Positions 26,306 through 35,254 are shown, counted from the first letter of the stretch. The stretch: DNA of 64,000 nt from Paracoccus saliphilus (GCF_028553805.1 NZ_CP067141.1:62001-126000); one strand, 5' to 3'. Notes: generated by a model not told the origin, from the letters alone. Translations and numbers: made by a program.

Positions 26306-27061
26306 ATGACCCAAGCGAAAGGCAGGATCATCTGCGCGGGCCTTGGCCCCGGCGACCCCGAGCTGATCTCGGTCAAGGCCGACCGGGCGATCCGGGGCGC
26401 GCGGCATGTCGCCTATTTCCGCAAGGCGGGGCGGCAGGGGCAGGCGCGCCGGATCGTGCAGGGCATGCTGGCCGAGGGCGTGACCGAATACCCGATGGAA
26501 TACCCGGTCACCACGGAAATTCCCTTTGACAGCCCGGAATATAACGCCCTGCTGGCCGCATTCTATGACCAATGGGCCGCAAACCTGGCCGATCTGGCGC
26601 GCGATCACGAGGTGGTGGTGCTCTGCGAGGGCGACCCGTTCTTCTACGGCTCCTTCATGCATCTCTATATTCGCCTGCGCGAGCGGATCGGGATCGAGGT
26701 GATCCCCGGTATTCCAGGCATGGCGGGCTGCTGGAACGTCACGGGGCAGCCGATCACATGGGGCGACGATGTGCTGAGCGTGGTCATGGGCACCTTGCCC
26801 GAGGCTGACCTGATCCGGCATATGCAAGGATCGGATGCGCTGGTGGTGATGAAGACCGGGCGCAACCTGCCCCGTATCCGACGGGCATTGGCGGCAGCCG
26901 GGCGGCTGGACCAGGCATGGCTGATCGAACGCGGCACCATGCCCGGCGAAAGAGTCCTGCGGCTGGCCGAGATCGAGGACGCGGATTGCCCCTATTTCGC
27001 CATCGTGCTGGTCCATGGGCAGGGCCGCCGCCCGGTCTTGATGCCCAAGGCGGCGGAATGA
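26306..27061 (+). CDS. cobI: Precorrin-2 C20-methyltransferase CobI
   Basis: The 251-residue SAM-dependent tetrapyrrole methylase starts with GRIICAGLGPGDPELISVKA (about 6-25) and has LCEGDPFFYGSFMHLY (about 111-126) and PGIPGMAGCWNVTGQP. It methylates precorrin-2 at C20. A GCAAGGAG ribosome site precedes the ATG 3 bases after cobH. It overlaps cobJ by 4 bases. Confidence 0.95.
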   Translation: MTQAKGRIICAGLGPGDPELISVKADRAIRGARHVAYFRKAGRQGQARRIVQGMLAEGVTEYPMEYPVTTEIPFDSPEYNALLAAFYDQWAANLADLARDHEVVVLCEGDPFFYGSFMHLYIRLRERIGIEVIPGIPGMAGCWNVTGQPITWGDDVLSVVMGTLPEADLIRHMQGSDALVVMKTGRNLPRIRRALAAAGRLDQAWLIERGTMPGERVLRLAEIEDADCPYFAIVLVHGQGRRPVLMPKAAE

Positions 27062-27801
27062 GCGGTTGGGTCACGGTTGCAGGTCTTGGTCCGGGCGCCG
27101 AGGATCTGGTCACGCCCGAGGTCAGTGCCGCGTTGGCCGAGGCCACCGATGTCATCGGCTATATCCCCTATGTCGCCCGCATCGCGCCGCGCCCCGGCCT
27201 GACCCTGCACGCCACCGACAACCGGGTCGAGCTGGACCGCGCCGCCCATGCGCTGGAACTGGCAGGGGCGGGGCGGCGCGTGGTCGTGGTGTCCTCGGGC
27301 GATCCGGGGGTCTTCGCCATGGCCTCGGCACTATTCGAGGCGCTCGAGGCCGATCCGCGCCATGCCGCGCTGGATATCCGTATCCTGCCCGGCATCACCG
27401 CCATGCTGGCCGCCGCCGCCCGGGCGGGCGCGCCATTGGGGCATGATTTCTGCGCCATCAACCTGTCGGACAATCTCAAGCCCTTCGCACTGATAGAGCG
27501 CCGGTTGCGTCACGCGGCAAGGGGCGATTTCGCCATGGCCTTCTATAACCCCCGCTCGTCCAGCCGCCCGCATCAATTCGCCCGCGTACTGGAGATCCTG
27601 CGCGAGGAATGCGGCTCTGATCCGCTGATCACCTTTGCCCGTGCCGTCTCGACCCCTGACGAGCGGCTGGTCACCATCTCCCTGTCCGAGGCACAACCCG
27701 GGATGGCGGATATGCGGACGGTCGTTCTGCTCGGCAATTCCGCGACGCGTCGGGTCGGGCGCTGGATCTATACCCCGCGACGGGCAGAGGACGCGCCATG
27801 A
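27058..27801 (+). CDS. cobJ: Precorrin-3B C17-methyltransferase CobJ
   Basis: This is a 247-residue methylase with VAGLGPGAEDLVTPEV at residues 6-21, GYIPYVARI, VVSSGDPGVFAMASALFE (about 80-97), LPGITAMLAAAARAGAPLGHD and the NPRSSSRPHQF region. CobJ methylates C17 and contracts the ring. Its last 34 bases overlap the 3' end of cobK on the opposite strand. Confidence 0.95.
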   Translation: MSGWVTVAGLGPGAEDLVTPEVSAALAEATDVIGYIPYVARIAPRPGLTLHATDNRVELDRAAHALELAGAGRRVVVVSSGDPGVFAMASALFEALEADPRHAALDIRILPGITAMLAAAARAGAPLGHDFCAINLSDNLKPFALIERRLRHAARGDFAMAFYNPRSSSRPHQFARVLEILREECGSDPLITFARAVSTPDERLVTISLSEAQPGMADMRTVVLLGNSATRRVGRWIYTPRRAEDAP

Positions 27802-28523
27802 TGCAGCCATGCCATCGCCTCTCCGGGTTCCGCGACACTGCGGCGCGGCGGCAGCCGGGGCCGGTCGATCATCACTACCGGCAGGCTCAATTGGCGGGCA
27901 GCGATCAGCTTGGCCTCGGCCCCCGCGCCGCCGGAATTCTTGGCGACCAGATGGGTGATGCCATGGGCGCGCATCAATGCCTCGTCGCCCTCTGCCGTAA
28001 AGGGGCCACGGGCGATCACCGCCTCGGCATCGGGCAATGGCAGCGGGCCTTCGGGCGGATCGACCAGCCGCAGCAGGTAATGATGCGGGCGAGTGGCGAA
28101 GGAGGCGAGGTTCTGCTTGCCGATGGCGAGGAACACCCTCGCGGGCGCATCGGGCAAGACGCGGGCGGCCTGTTCGGGATCGGCGACAAGGATCCAGCGA
28201 TCATCCGGCCCGGCGCGCCATGCCGGGCGCTCCAGCGCCAGAAGCGGGGTTCGCGTCTCATTGCAAGCGGTGATCGCATTGCGGCTCATCTGTGCGGCAA
28301 AGGGATGGGTCGCGTCGATCACGTGGCTGATCGCCTGATCCCGCAGAAAGGCCGCCAGCCCCGACGCGCCGCCAAAGCCGCCCACCCGCAGCGGCAGCGG
28401 CTGTGCGACCGGCGCATTGGTGCGGCCCGCATAGGAGAACACCGCATCCATGCCGGCATCCGCCAGCAGGCGGGCCATGCGGCTGGCCTCGGTCGTGCCG
28501 CCCAGCAAAAGGATGCGGTTCAT
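27768..28523 (-). CDS. cobK: Precorrin-6A reductase CobK
   Basis: CobK reduces precorrin-6A with NADPH. The 251-residue protein has ILLLGGTTEASRMARLLAD (residues 4-22), FSYAGRTNAP, VIDATHPFAAQMSRNA (about 73-88) and HLVAKNSGGAGAEAKLIAA near residue 201. It is the only cob gene on the minus strand. It overlaps cobJ tail to tail by 34 bases, and its start codon (28523-28521) overlaps the cobL start in the shared tetramer CATG. Its own promoter must therefore lie inside cobL. Confidence 0.95.
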   Translation of the reverse strand: MNRILLLGGTTEASRMARLLADAGMDAVFSYAGRTNAPVAQPLPLRVGGFGGASGLAAFLRDQAISHVIDATHPFAAQMSRNAITACNETRTPLLALERPAWRAGPDDRWILVADPEQAARVLPDAPARVFLAIGKQNLASFATRPHHYLLRLVDPPEGPLPLPDAEAVIARGPFTAEGDEALMRAHGITHLVAKNSGGAGAEAKLIAARQLSLPVVMIDRPRLPPRRSVAEPGEAMAWLHHGASSARRGV

Positions 28524-29712
28524 GGATAAGCCCTGGTTGACGATCATCGGTATCGGCGAGGATGGCTTGGCCGGGCTGCCGGATGCAAGCCGTTCCGCGC
28601 TGGAACAGGCCGAAATCGTCTTTGGCGGTCCCCGGCATCTGTCGCTTGCAGGGGTCGCGGCCAAGGGACGCCCCTGGCCGGTGCCCTTCGACATCGCCCC
28701 GGTGCTGGAATGCCGGGGGCGGCCTGTCGTCGTGCTGGCCTCGGGCGATCCGTTCCATTTCGGCGCGGGGGGGAGCCTTGCCGAGCATCTGGAGCCCGGA
28801 GAATGGCATGGGCTGCCCGCACCGGGCGTGTTCTCGCTGGCCGCCGCACGGTTGGGATGGCGGCTGGAACAGATCGCCTGTCTTGGCCTGCATGCCGCGC
28901 CCTTCGCCCGGCTTCGCCCGTATCTGGGCGCAGGCTGCCGGATCATCGCCACCCTGCGCGATGGCGCGGCCCTCGCGGCTCTGGCGGAATGGCTGACGGC
29001 ACTGGGCGCAGGGGCGATGCGCATGGCGGTGCTGGAACGGCTTGGCGGCGCGCAAGAGCGTGTGCGGCAGGCCCGCGCAGACAGCTTCGGGCTGACGGAG
29101 ATCGAGGCCCCGGTCGCCGTCGCCCTCTGCGGTGCCGATCTGCCGCGCGGTTTCGGCCCGGCCAATGCGCCGGGACGGTCCGAGGCGGAATTCGCCCATG
29201 ACGGCCAGATCACCAAATCGCCCATCCGGGCCCTGACACTGGCCGCGCTGGCCCCTAGGCGCGGCGCGTTGCTGTGGGATATCGGCGGCGGATCGGGCGC
29301 GGTCTCGGTCGAATGGGCTCTGGCCGGGGGCCGCGCCTGCTGCATCGAGCCCCGTGCCGACCGGCTGACCAATATCCGTGCGAATATCGATGCTTATGGC
29401 CTGTCCGGCCTCGTCAAGCCTATCCATGGCAAGGCCCCCGAGGCGCTGGCCGGTCTGGCCGAACCCGATGCCGTCTTTATCGGCGGCGGCGCAAGCCACG
29501 AGCTGTTCGAGACGCTCTGGCCGCTTCTGCCCACAGCCGCCCAGCTGGTCGCCAATGCCGTGACCCTGGAAACCGAAGCGCTGCTGACCGAACTGCATGC
29601 CCGCCATGGCGGCAGCCTGACCCGGATCGAGATCTCCGAAGCCGCGCCCCTTGGCCGGATGCGAGGCTGGCAATCCGCGCGTCCGGTGGTGCAATGGCAG
29701 GTGACGCGATGA
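28522..29712 (+). CDS. cobL: Precorrin-6Y C5,15-methyltransferase (decarboxylating) CobL
   Basis: This 396-residue bifunctional enzyme combines a CbiE-like N-terminal methylase (LTIIGIGEDGLAGLPDASR, about 6-24; VLASGDPFHFGAG near 71) with a CbiT-like C-terminal domain (LLWDIGGGSGAVSVEWAL near 250, a SAM-binding glycine loop). It methylates C5 and C15 and decarboxylates the C12 acetate. The ATG at 28522 shares CATG with the divergent cobK start. No ribosome site independent of cobK coding sequence is obvious. It overlaps cobE by 4 bases. Confidence 0.94.
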   Translation: MDKPWLTIIGIGEDGLAGLPDASRSALEQAEIVFGGPRHLSLAGVAAKGRPWPVPFDIAPVLECRGRPVVVLASGDPFHFGAGGSLAEHLEPGEWHGLPAPGVFSLAAARLGWRLEQIACLGLHAAPFARLRPYLGAGCRIIATLRDGAALAALAEWLTALGAGAMRMAVLERLGGAQERVRQARADSFGLTEIEAPVAVALCGADLPRGFGPANAPGRSEAEFAHDGQITKSPIRALTLAALAPRRGALLWDIGGGSGAVSVEWALAGGRACCIEPRADRLTNIRANIDAYGLSGLVKPIHGKAPEALAGLAEPDAVFIGGGASHELFETLWPLLPTAAQLVANAVTLETEALLTELHARHGGSLTRIEISEAAPLGRMRGWQSARPVVQWQVTR

Positions 29713-30062
29713 AGGTGGCGGGATTCGGGTGCCGGCCGGATACGCCCGCCGAGGCGTTGCGCGATGCGCTGACCCGCACCGGGGCTCAGGATCTTGCGGC
29801 AATTGCCACCATCCCGGCACGCGCCGTCGAGCTGACGGCTTTGGCACAGGCACTGGACCTGCCATTGCGCCTGACCGAGGTGAGGGGCGTCACCACCCCC
29901 ACGCGATCCGAGCGCGTCCAGGCCCTGCACGAGACCGGCTCGGTCGCCGAGGCCGCCGCCCTGTCGGCCTGCGGGTCTGACGCGCGGATCATTGTCACAC
30001 GCGTCACCAGCAGTTGCGGCCGCGCCACCGCAGCCATCGCCGAAAGCGAGGAAACCCCATGA
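29709..30062 (+). CDS. cobE: CobE/CbiG C-terminal domain protein
   Basis: The 117-residue protein matches the C-terminal domain of Cbi[20 protein letters not shown] (3-21), a central [15 protein letters not shown], then [11 protein letters not shown] and [13 protein letters not shown]. In the aerobic pathway CobE is required but its reaction is not established. It overlaps cobL and cobM by 4 bases each, so stoichiometric coupled translation is likely. Confidence 0.88.
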   Translation: MKVAGFGCRPDTPAEALRDALTRTGAQDLAAIATIPARAVELTALAQALDLPLRLTEVRGVTTPTRSERVQALHETGSVAEAAALSACGSDARIIVTRVTSSCGRATAAIAESEETP

Positions 30063-30832
30063 CCGTCCATTTCATCGGCGCCGGTCCCGGCGCGGCGGAC
30101 CTGATCACCCTGCGCGGGCGCGACCTGATCGCGGCCTGCCCGGTCTGCCTCTATGCGGGCAGCCTGATCCCCGAGGCACTGCTGAGCCATTGCCCGCCCG
30201 GCGCGCAGATCGTGAATACCGCGCCGCTCAGCCTCGACCGGATCATCGACGAGATCGCCTCGGCCCATGCGGCAGGCCATGACGTGGCGCGGCTGCATTC
30301 GGGCGACCTGTCGGTCTGGTCGGCGATGGGCGAGCAGCTTCGACGCCTGCGGGCGAAGGGCATTCCCTTCGAGGTCACGCCCGGGGTGCCCTCTTTCGCA
30401 GCAGCAGCAGCCGCCTTGCAGACCGAGCTGACCTTGCCCGGCATCGCCCAATCCGTGGTGCTGACCCGCACGCCCGGCCGCGCCTCGGCCATGCCGTCGG
30501 GCGAGACGCTGGCCGCCTTCGCCGCCACCGGTGCCACGCTGGCCATTCACCTGTCGATCCATGCGCTGTCCCGCTCGGTGGCCGAACTGATCCCGCATTA
30601 CGGCCCCGGTTGCCCGGTGGCCGTCATCTGGCGCGCAAGCTGGCCCGATCAGCGGGTGATCCGCTCGACCCTCGCACAGATCGAGGCCGAGGCTGAAGGC
30701 ATCGACCGCACCGCGCTGATCCTTGTCGGCCCGGCACTGGCGGCCGAGGATTTCGACGACAGCCGCCTCTATGCCGCCGATTACGACCGTCGCTATCGCC
30801 CGACCGGCCCTGACCCGAGATTTCCCGAATGA
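30059..30832 (+). CDS. cobM: Precorrin-4 C11-methyltransferase CobM
   Basis: A 257-residue tetrapyrrole methylase with [20 protein letters not shown] (3-22), [11 protein letters not shown] (about 38-48), [15 protein letters not shown] near 80 and [21 protein letters not shown] near 103. It methylates precorrin-4 at C11. It is the last gene of the first cob transcript; a hairpin at 30863 and a long inverted repeat at 30921-30974 follow. Confidence 0.95.
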   Translation: MTVHFIGAGPGAADLITLRGRDLIAACPVCLYAGSLIPEALLSHCPPGAQIVNTAPLSLDRIIDEIASAHAAGHDVARLHSGDLSVWSAMGEQLRRLRAKGIPFEVTPGVPSFAAAAAALQTELTLPGIAQSVVLTRTPGRASAMPSGETLAAFAATGATLAIHLSIHALSRSVAELIPHYGPGCPVAVIWRASWPDQRVIRSTLAQIEAEAEGIDRTALILVGPALAAEDFDDSRLYAADYDRRYRPTGPDPRFPE

Positions 30833-30862
30833 TGCCGTTGATCCATCCTACATGCGGGGGGC

Positions 30863-30974
30863 CAACCCCCCGCCGCCGACCGGTTCGCGAACCAGTAGCG
30901 CCCCAACCGGCGACGCCCCTGGATATTTATATGAAGAAGAAGGCGGAAAGGTCTTCTTCTTCATATAAATATCC
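30863..30974 (+). terminator. 3' hairpin pair after cobM
   Basis: Two structures follow cobM. A GC hairpin, GCGGGGGG-CCAA-CCCCCCGC, begins near 30856. A 22-bp perfect inverted repeat has arms at 30921-30942 (GGATATTTATATGAAGAAGA and two more bases) and 30953-30974 with a 10-base loop. No U-tract follows. The same succession, GC hairpin and then GGATATTT..ATGAAGAAGAAG, follows nadC at 383-330. Confidence 0.6.
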
Positions 30975-31021
30975 AAATTCCAACGTGACAATTTCGCTCA
31001 ACGCGGCAAGTGAGGTGCTCG

Positions 31022-32368
31022 ATGTCCAATAGCCCGCCCCCCCCGGGTCTGCTTGTCTCCGCCCCGTCCTCGGGCACGGGCAAGACGGTGCTGATGCTGG
31101 GGCTGTTGGCCGCGCTGCGCACGCGCGGCCTGGATGTGCAACCCTTCAAGAGCGGGCCCGACTATATCGACCCCGCCTTTCATCTTGCCGCTTCGGGAAG
31201 CGCTTCGTTCAACCTGGACACATGGGCCATGAGCCCGGGCCAGATCGCCGCACATACAAGCGGAAGAGAGGCGGACCTGGTGCTGGCCGAGGGCTCGATG
31301 GGCTTGTTCGACGGGGTGGCGAAACCCGGCGAAACCGGCATCGGCTCCAGTGCCGAGATTGCCGGTCTGATGGGCTGGCCGGTGGTCCTGATCCTCGATG
31401 TTTCTGGGCAGGCGCAATCGGCGGCGGCGGTGGCCAAGGGGTTCGCGACGTTGCGCCCCGACATGCCGTTCGCCGGGGTTGTGCTGAACCGGGTCGCCTC
31501 GCCCCGCCACGAAGCACTGATCCGGAAGGGCATGGAAGAGGCCGGCATCGCGGTGTTGGGCGCCCTGCCACGACAGGGAAATATCGAGCTTCCAGAGCGG
31601 CATCTGGGCCTCGTGCAGGCCGAGGAAACCGCCGGGCTGGAGGGTATCCTGCGCCATGCCGGGGAGTTCATCTCCGCCCATTGCGACCTGGACGCCATCA
31701 TCGCCGCCGCCGCCACGCGGAACCTGCCGGACACGGCGCCGCATCGGCCGGTGCCACCGCCGGGCGCGCGGATCGCCCTGGCCCGGGACGCTGCCTTTTC
31801 CTTCACCTATCCGCATCTGCTTGCGGAATGGCGCAGCCAGGGTGCGACGATCCTGCCCTTCTCGCCCCTGGCCGACGAGGCCCCGGATGAAAGCGCCGAT
31901 GCCTGCTGGCTGCCCGGCGGCTATCCGGAACTGCATGCGGGCCGTCTCGCCGATGCGGGGCATTTCCGTGACGGGCTTTCCCGCTTTGCCCGGACGCGCC
32001 CCGTGCATGGTGAATGCGGCGGCTACATGGCGCTGGGGGCCGGGTTGGTGGATGCGGAAGGGCGGCGGCACCGGATGGCGGGCTTGCTGGGGCTGGAGAC
32101 CAGCTATCAGAAGCGCCGCATGCATCTGGGCTACCGGCTCGCGCGGCTCAACACCGCCACCCTGCCCGGCCTGGGCGCGGAGGAGGCGCTGCGCGGGCAC
32201 GAGTTCCACTATGCCACGATCCTGTCGCAGCCCGACGCGCCGCTGGCCCGGGTCAGCGATGCAAATGGCGCCAAAGTGCCGGAAACCGGATCATACCGCG
32301 CCATGGAAGGCGGGGGGCAGGTGAGCGGAACGTTTTTCCACCTGATTGCACGGGCACAGAACGCTTGA
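31022..32368 (+). CDS. cobB: Hydrogenobyrinic/cobyrinic acid a,c-diamide synthase CobB
   Basis: CobB amidates carboxylates a and c with glutamine and ATP. The 448-residue protein has an N-terminal P-loop-like VSAPSSGTGKTVLMLGLLAA (about 10-29), QPFKSGPDYIDPAFH (about 40-54), EGSMGLFDG and a C-terminal class-I glutaminase half with WLPGGYPELHAG and the nucleophile in HGECGGYMALG. The ATG at 31022 has GAGGTG upstream; an in-frame GTG at 31010 is less likely. It stands 190 bp from cobM behind a strong hairpin, so it probably has its own promoter. Confidence 0.94.
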   Translation: MSNSPPPPGLLVSAPSSGTGKTVLMLGLLAALRTRGLDVQPFKSGPDYIDPAFHLAASGSASFNLDTWAMSPGQIAAHTSGREADLVLAEGSMGLFDGVAKPGETGIGSSAEIAGLMGWPVVLILDVSGQAQSAAAVAKGFATLRPDMPFAGVVLNRVASPRHEALIRKGMEEAGIAVLGALPRQGNIELPERHLGLVQAEETAGLEGILRHAGEFISAHCDLDAIIAAAATRNLPDTAPHRPVPPPGARIALARDAAFSFTYPHLLAEWRSQGATILPFSPLADEAPDESADACWLPGGYPELHAGRLADAGHFRDGLSRFARTRPVHGECGGYMALGAGLVDAEGRRHRMAGLLGLETSYQKRRMHLGYRLARLNTATLPGLGAEEALRGHEFHYATILSQPDAPLARVSDANGAKVPETGSYRAMEGGGQVSGTFFHLIARAQNA

Positions 32369-32393
32369 CCCGGCCGCCACGATGATCTTTAGC
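32365..32393 (+). promoter_or_regulatory. Candidate promoter of cbiM-cobF
   Basis: TTGACC (32365-32370), a 17-bp spacer and TTTAGC (32388-32393) fit a sigma-70 promoter. The -35 box contains the cobB stop codon. It lies about 30 bases before the second riboswitch. Confidence 0.45.
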
Positions 32394-32417
32394 TGAACCC
32401 CTGATCGGTGGCCCGCA

Positions 32418-32610
32418 AGGACGCAATGATGCGTCGGGCTTCATCGGGAATGGGGAAGGGCATGGCATCCCGCCGCGCCCCAAGCCTCAGCCGCCCCCGC
32501 GACTGTATGCGGAGAGCGCGCTTCATCTGCGCCACTGGTTCCTCTGAAGGACTGGGAAGGCCGAAGCCGCGCGACGATCCGCGAGCCAGGAGACCGGCCG
32601 TCAGACATAA
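32418..32610 (+). ncRNA. Cobalamin riboswitch 2
   Basis: The conserved core is visible: TCAGCCGCCCCCGCGACTG near 32486, GCCACTGG near 32531, and the B12 box GAGCCAGGAGACC at 32583-32595. Downstream, GCCGTC-GGGTGT-GACGGC (32618-32635) forms a hairpin directly before the ribosome site AAGGAG (32638-32643), a likely translational on/off platform for cbiM. Confidence 0.93.
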
Positions 32611-32649
32611 CGCCAACGCCGTCGGGTGTGACGGCACAAGGAGACTGAC

Positions 32650-33318
32650 ATGCATATCGAACCCGGAATCGTCACCGGCGCGAAAATCGCGCTGAGCCAT
32701 GCCACTGCCGCGGCCGCAGCCGGTTATACGCTGAAACTGGCATGGGAGGCGCTGCGCGAACGCGGGCTTGCCTCGCTGGCCGGACGGGCCGTGCTGACGA
32801 CTGCCGCCGTATTCACCTTCTTCGAGATCATGCCGCATTTCCCCGTCGGCGTCTCGGAGGTGCATTTCATCCTCGGCTCGACGCTGTTCCTGTTGTTCGG
32901 GGCGGCACCTGCCGCGATCGGGCTGGCATTGGGGCTGCTGTTGCAGGGGATGCTCTTCGCGCCCTTCGATCTGCCGCAATACGGGATGAACATCACCACT
33001 CTGCTGGTGCCGCTTTTCGCGCTTCAGGCGCTGGCGGCGAGGATCATCGCGCCGGGCACTGCCTATGTTGATCTGCGCTACGGGCAGGCCCTGGCGCTGT
33101 CCACCGCCTACCAGGGCGGGATCGTGGCATGGGTCGCGTTCTGGGCGATCTACGGCCAGGGGTTTGCCGGTGGAATCCACGGCATCGCCACATTCGGCGC
33201 GGCCTATATGCTGGTCGTGCTGATCGAGCCGCTGGTCGATCTGGCGGTGCTGGCCGGTGCGAAATCGCTGCGAGGCCTGCGCGGATCCAGCCTGGTGACG
33301 CCCCGGCTGTTCGCCTGA
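32650..33318 (+). CDS. cbiM: CbiM-like cobalt transporter S-component
   Basis: The 222-residue membrane protein begins MHIEPGIV and has EIMPHFPVGVSEVHFILGST (about 58-77), the metal-site histidine region of CbiM/NikM energy-coupling-factor transporters. About six membrane helices follow. No cbiN, cbiQ or cbiO is adjacent. It may therefore work with ECF modules encoded elsewhere or alone. A cobalamin riboswitch controls it, which fits cobalt rather than nickel. cobF follows after 49 bp. Confidence 0.85.
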   Translation: MHIEPGIVTGAKIALSHATAAAAAGYTLKLAWEALRERGLASLAGRAVLTTAAVFTFFEIMPHFPVGVSEVHFILGSTLFLLFGAAPAAIGLALGLLLQGMLFAPFDLPQYGMNITTLLVPLFALQALAARIIAPGTAYVDLRYGQALALSTAYQGGIVAWVAFWAIYGQGFAGGIHGIATFGAAYMLVVLIEPLVDLAVLAGAKSLRGLRGSSLVTPRLFA

Positions 33319-33325
33319 TGCATCA

Positions 33326-33351
33326 GTTGCGGGCGCTTCACCGCCCGCAAC
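33326..33351 (+). terminator. Hairpin between cbiM and cobF
   Basis: GTTGCGGGCG-CTTCAC-CGCCCGCAAC is a perfect 10-bp stem 7 bases after the cbiM stop. It is followed by CTTCTACGG rather than a U-tract and may attenuate or process the transcript before cobF. Confidence 0.45.
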
Positions 33352-33367
33352 CTTCTACGGAGACCAG

Positions 33368-34126
33368 ATGATCGACCTCACCCTGATCGGCATCGGGACC
33401 GGCAATCCCGACCACCTGACATTGCAGGCCATTGCCGCGATGCAAGAGGCCGATCTGATCCTGATCCCGCTGAAAGGCGCCGAAAAGGACGACCTGGCCG
33501 GGCTGCGCCGGAAGATCTGCGACCGGCATGTCGGACCATCCACCCGGATCGCCGAATTCGCCCTGCCTCGCCGGGACAGTGCCGATCCCGATTATCTGGG
33601 CGCCGTGAGCCGCTGGCACGATGCCATCGCCGATGCCTGGCATGCCGAGATCCGCGGCCACCTGCCCAGCCTGTCCGGCCGGGTGGCGCTGCTGGTCTGG
33701 GGCGATCCCTCGCTTTACGACAGCACCCTGCGCATCGCCGACCGGCTGGCCCGCGACCTGCTGCTCCGCCGCCATGTCATTCCCGGCATCACCGCGATCC
33801 AGGGGCTCTGCGCCGCCCATGCGATACCCCTGAACCGTATCGGCGCGCCGGTCCAGGTCACCACCGGGCGCCGTCTGCGGGATCATGGCTGGCCCGAAGG
33901 AGCCGATACGGTGGTGGTGATGCTTGACGGCCAATGCTCGTTCCAGGCTCTGCCACCCGAAGGGCTGAGCATCTGGTGGGGCGCCTATATCGGCATGGAC
34001 GAGCAGATCCTGGACCAAGGCCCGCTGGCCAAGGCCGGACCGCGCATCGTCGATAGCCGCGCCCGCGCCCGTGCCGCCCATGGCTGGATCATGGATATCT
34101 ACATGCTGCGCCGCGAGCCCGCCTGA
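33368..34126 (+). CDS. cobF: Precorrin-6A synthase (deacetylating) CobF
   Basis: CobF methylates C1 and removes the acetyl group in the aerobic pathway. The 252-residue methylase shows LTLIGIGTGNPDHLTLQAI (4-22), LLVWGDPSLYDSTLRIADR (about 112-130) and VIPGITAIQGLCAAHAIPLN near 137. It is separated from the main cob operon and instead follows the riboswitch-controlled cbiM. The ATG has GGAG upstream. Confidence 0.94.
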   Translation: MIDLTLIGIGTGNPDHLTLQAIAAMQEADLILIPLKGAEKDDLAGLRRKICDRHVGPSTRIAEFALPRRDSADPDYLGAVSRWHDAIADAWHAEIRGHLPSLSGRVALLVWGDPSLYDSTLRIADRLARDLLLRRHVIPGITAIQGLCAAHAIPLNRIGAPVQVTTGRRLRDHGWPEGADTVVVMLDGQCSFQALPPEGLSIWWGAYIGMDEQILDQGPLAKAGPRIVDSRARARAAHGWIMDIYMLRREPA

Positions 34127-34148
34127 CGCGGCCCATCGACACAACCTG

Positions 34149-34169
34149 TTCTTCTTCCTGCAAGAAGAA
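34149..34169 (+). terminator. Hairpin after cobF
   Basis: TTCTTCTT-CCTGC-AAGAAGAA is an 8-bp perfect stem 22 bases after the cobF stop, without a U-tract. It resembles the GAAGAAG element seen after nadC and cobM. Confidence 0.45.
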
Positions 34170-34221
34170 GATACGCGGTGCAGGCCTGGATCGGGGGAAA
34201 CATCCTCCGTCTGAGGCGAAC

Positions 34222-35136
34222 TCAACCGAGGTGGCGATCCGACGCGATCGTGACCCGGTCGCGTCGGGAGGCCTGAACGAAGGGAATGATCTTCTTGTAG
34301 ACCGACAATGGCGGTCGGACCTGCCCGGAATGCGGGACGAACATGTTTCCCTTGCACAGGGTCGGGTCCAGCGGATTGCCGCCGCAGAGAAGGATGAAGT
34401 AATCCATGATCATATCGGCCTGCGCCTCCCTGTTCAGGCCGGAGAAGGCGAGTTTTTCCCAACCGAAGGTGAGGTAGTTGTAATCGGAGGAATCATGCCA
34501 GAACCTGCGGATTCGCTCGCGGTTCTTCCGTGTATCCGGCACCGCGTGCTCGCGGATGAACTGTTCCAGAATTCCCGAATTCGCCACGTCGGCCCCGTTC
34601 GCCGGTTTCGTGCTGGTCGTGCCGTCCATATTGTCGGCGCTGATCGTCGTCGGCATGGTGACGGGCCGTGTCTCGTGATGGACATGCAGCGGCCGGCTGA
34701 CGATATCCATGACCGGGCGGTGATCCTTGTAACGGCATTCCCCGGCGAGCCGATCGAGATATTCGAGCAATGACATCTCCAGATGCTCGCTGTAGTTCAA
34801 TGCCTTGTGATAGCCTAGGCTTGCCCGGGGCTGGGTCTGGTTCTGCCAGACATGGGCAAGCTCGTGGATGAATTTCGCCTGCTGCGTCAGGCTGGCCTGA
34901 TGGAAGCTGTCCACGAAGGCGGTACCGTTCGCATTGGGCGGGAAATGGATATCGTTGCCGACGGTATGCGGCGATTCCGTCTCATGCGCGCAACCATGCA
35001 CACGCACCTTTCTCAGGGTGATCTTGCCGTTGAAGACCATGTTCGCGAGGGTCTGCTCTCCCTCGGTCAGGCGCCGCTTCTGCTTCTTGGTGCCGCCGCA
35101 GTCCTGGATGTCCATATCCAGGTCCTGAATTGCCAC
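34222..35136 (-). CDS. Putative zincin metallopeptidase, vgr-related family
   Basis: The 304-residue protein has the zinc motif FIHELAHVWQ (HExxH) at about residues 88-97 and the preceding family block RRLTEGEQTLANMVFNGKI (about 21-39) then GNDIHFPPNANG. Similar layouts occur in proteins annotated as vgr-related and in polymorphic-toxin peptidases. This is recalled, not searched. A plausible third ligand is in the region EHLEMSLLEYLDR, and the C-terminal half is not recognised. There is no signal peptide. The lipoprotein gene upstream on the same strand ends 118 bases before it, so they may be cotranscribed. No secretion genes are in this window. Confidence 0.6.
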   Translation of the reverse strand: MAIQDLDMDIQDCGGTKKQKRRLTEGEQTLANMVFNGKITLRKVRVHGCAHETESPHTVGNDIHFPPNANGTAFVDSFHQASLTQQAKFIHELAHVWQNQTQPRASLGYHKALNYSEHLEMSLLEYLDRLAGECRYKDHRPVMDIVSRPLHVHHETRPVTMPTTISADNMDGTTSTKPANGADVANSGILEQFIREHAVPDTRKNRERIRRFWHDSSDYNYLTFGWEKLAFSGLNREAQADMIMDYFILLCGGNPLDPTLCKGNMFVPHSGQVRPPLSVYKKIIPFVQASRRDRVTIASDRHLG

Positions 35137-35254
35137 GGTTCAATTCCCTTGTTCTTCAATGCGGGCATCCTGCCATGACATTCCTTGTCTTGTCGATCGC
35201 GCAGTGCAGCAATGCAGACCCAAGGGCGCAACACCTGACCCGGTCATGCGGTCA

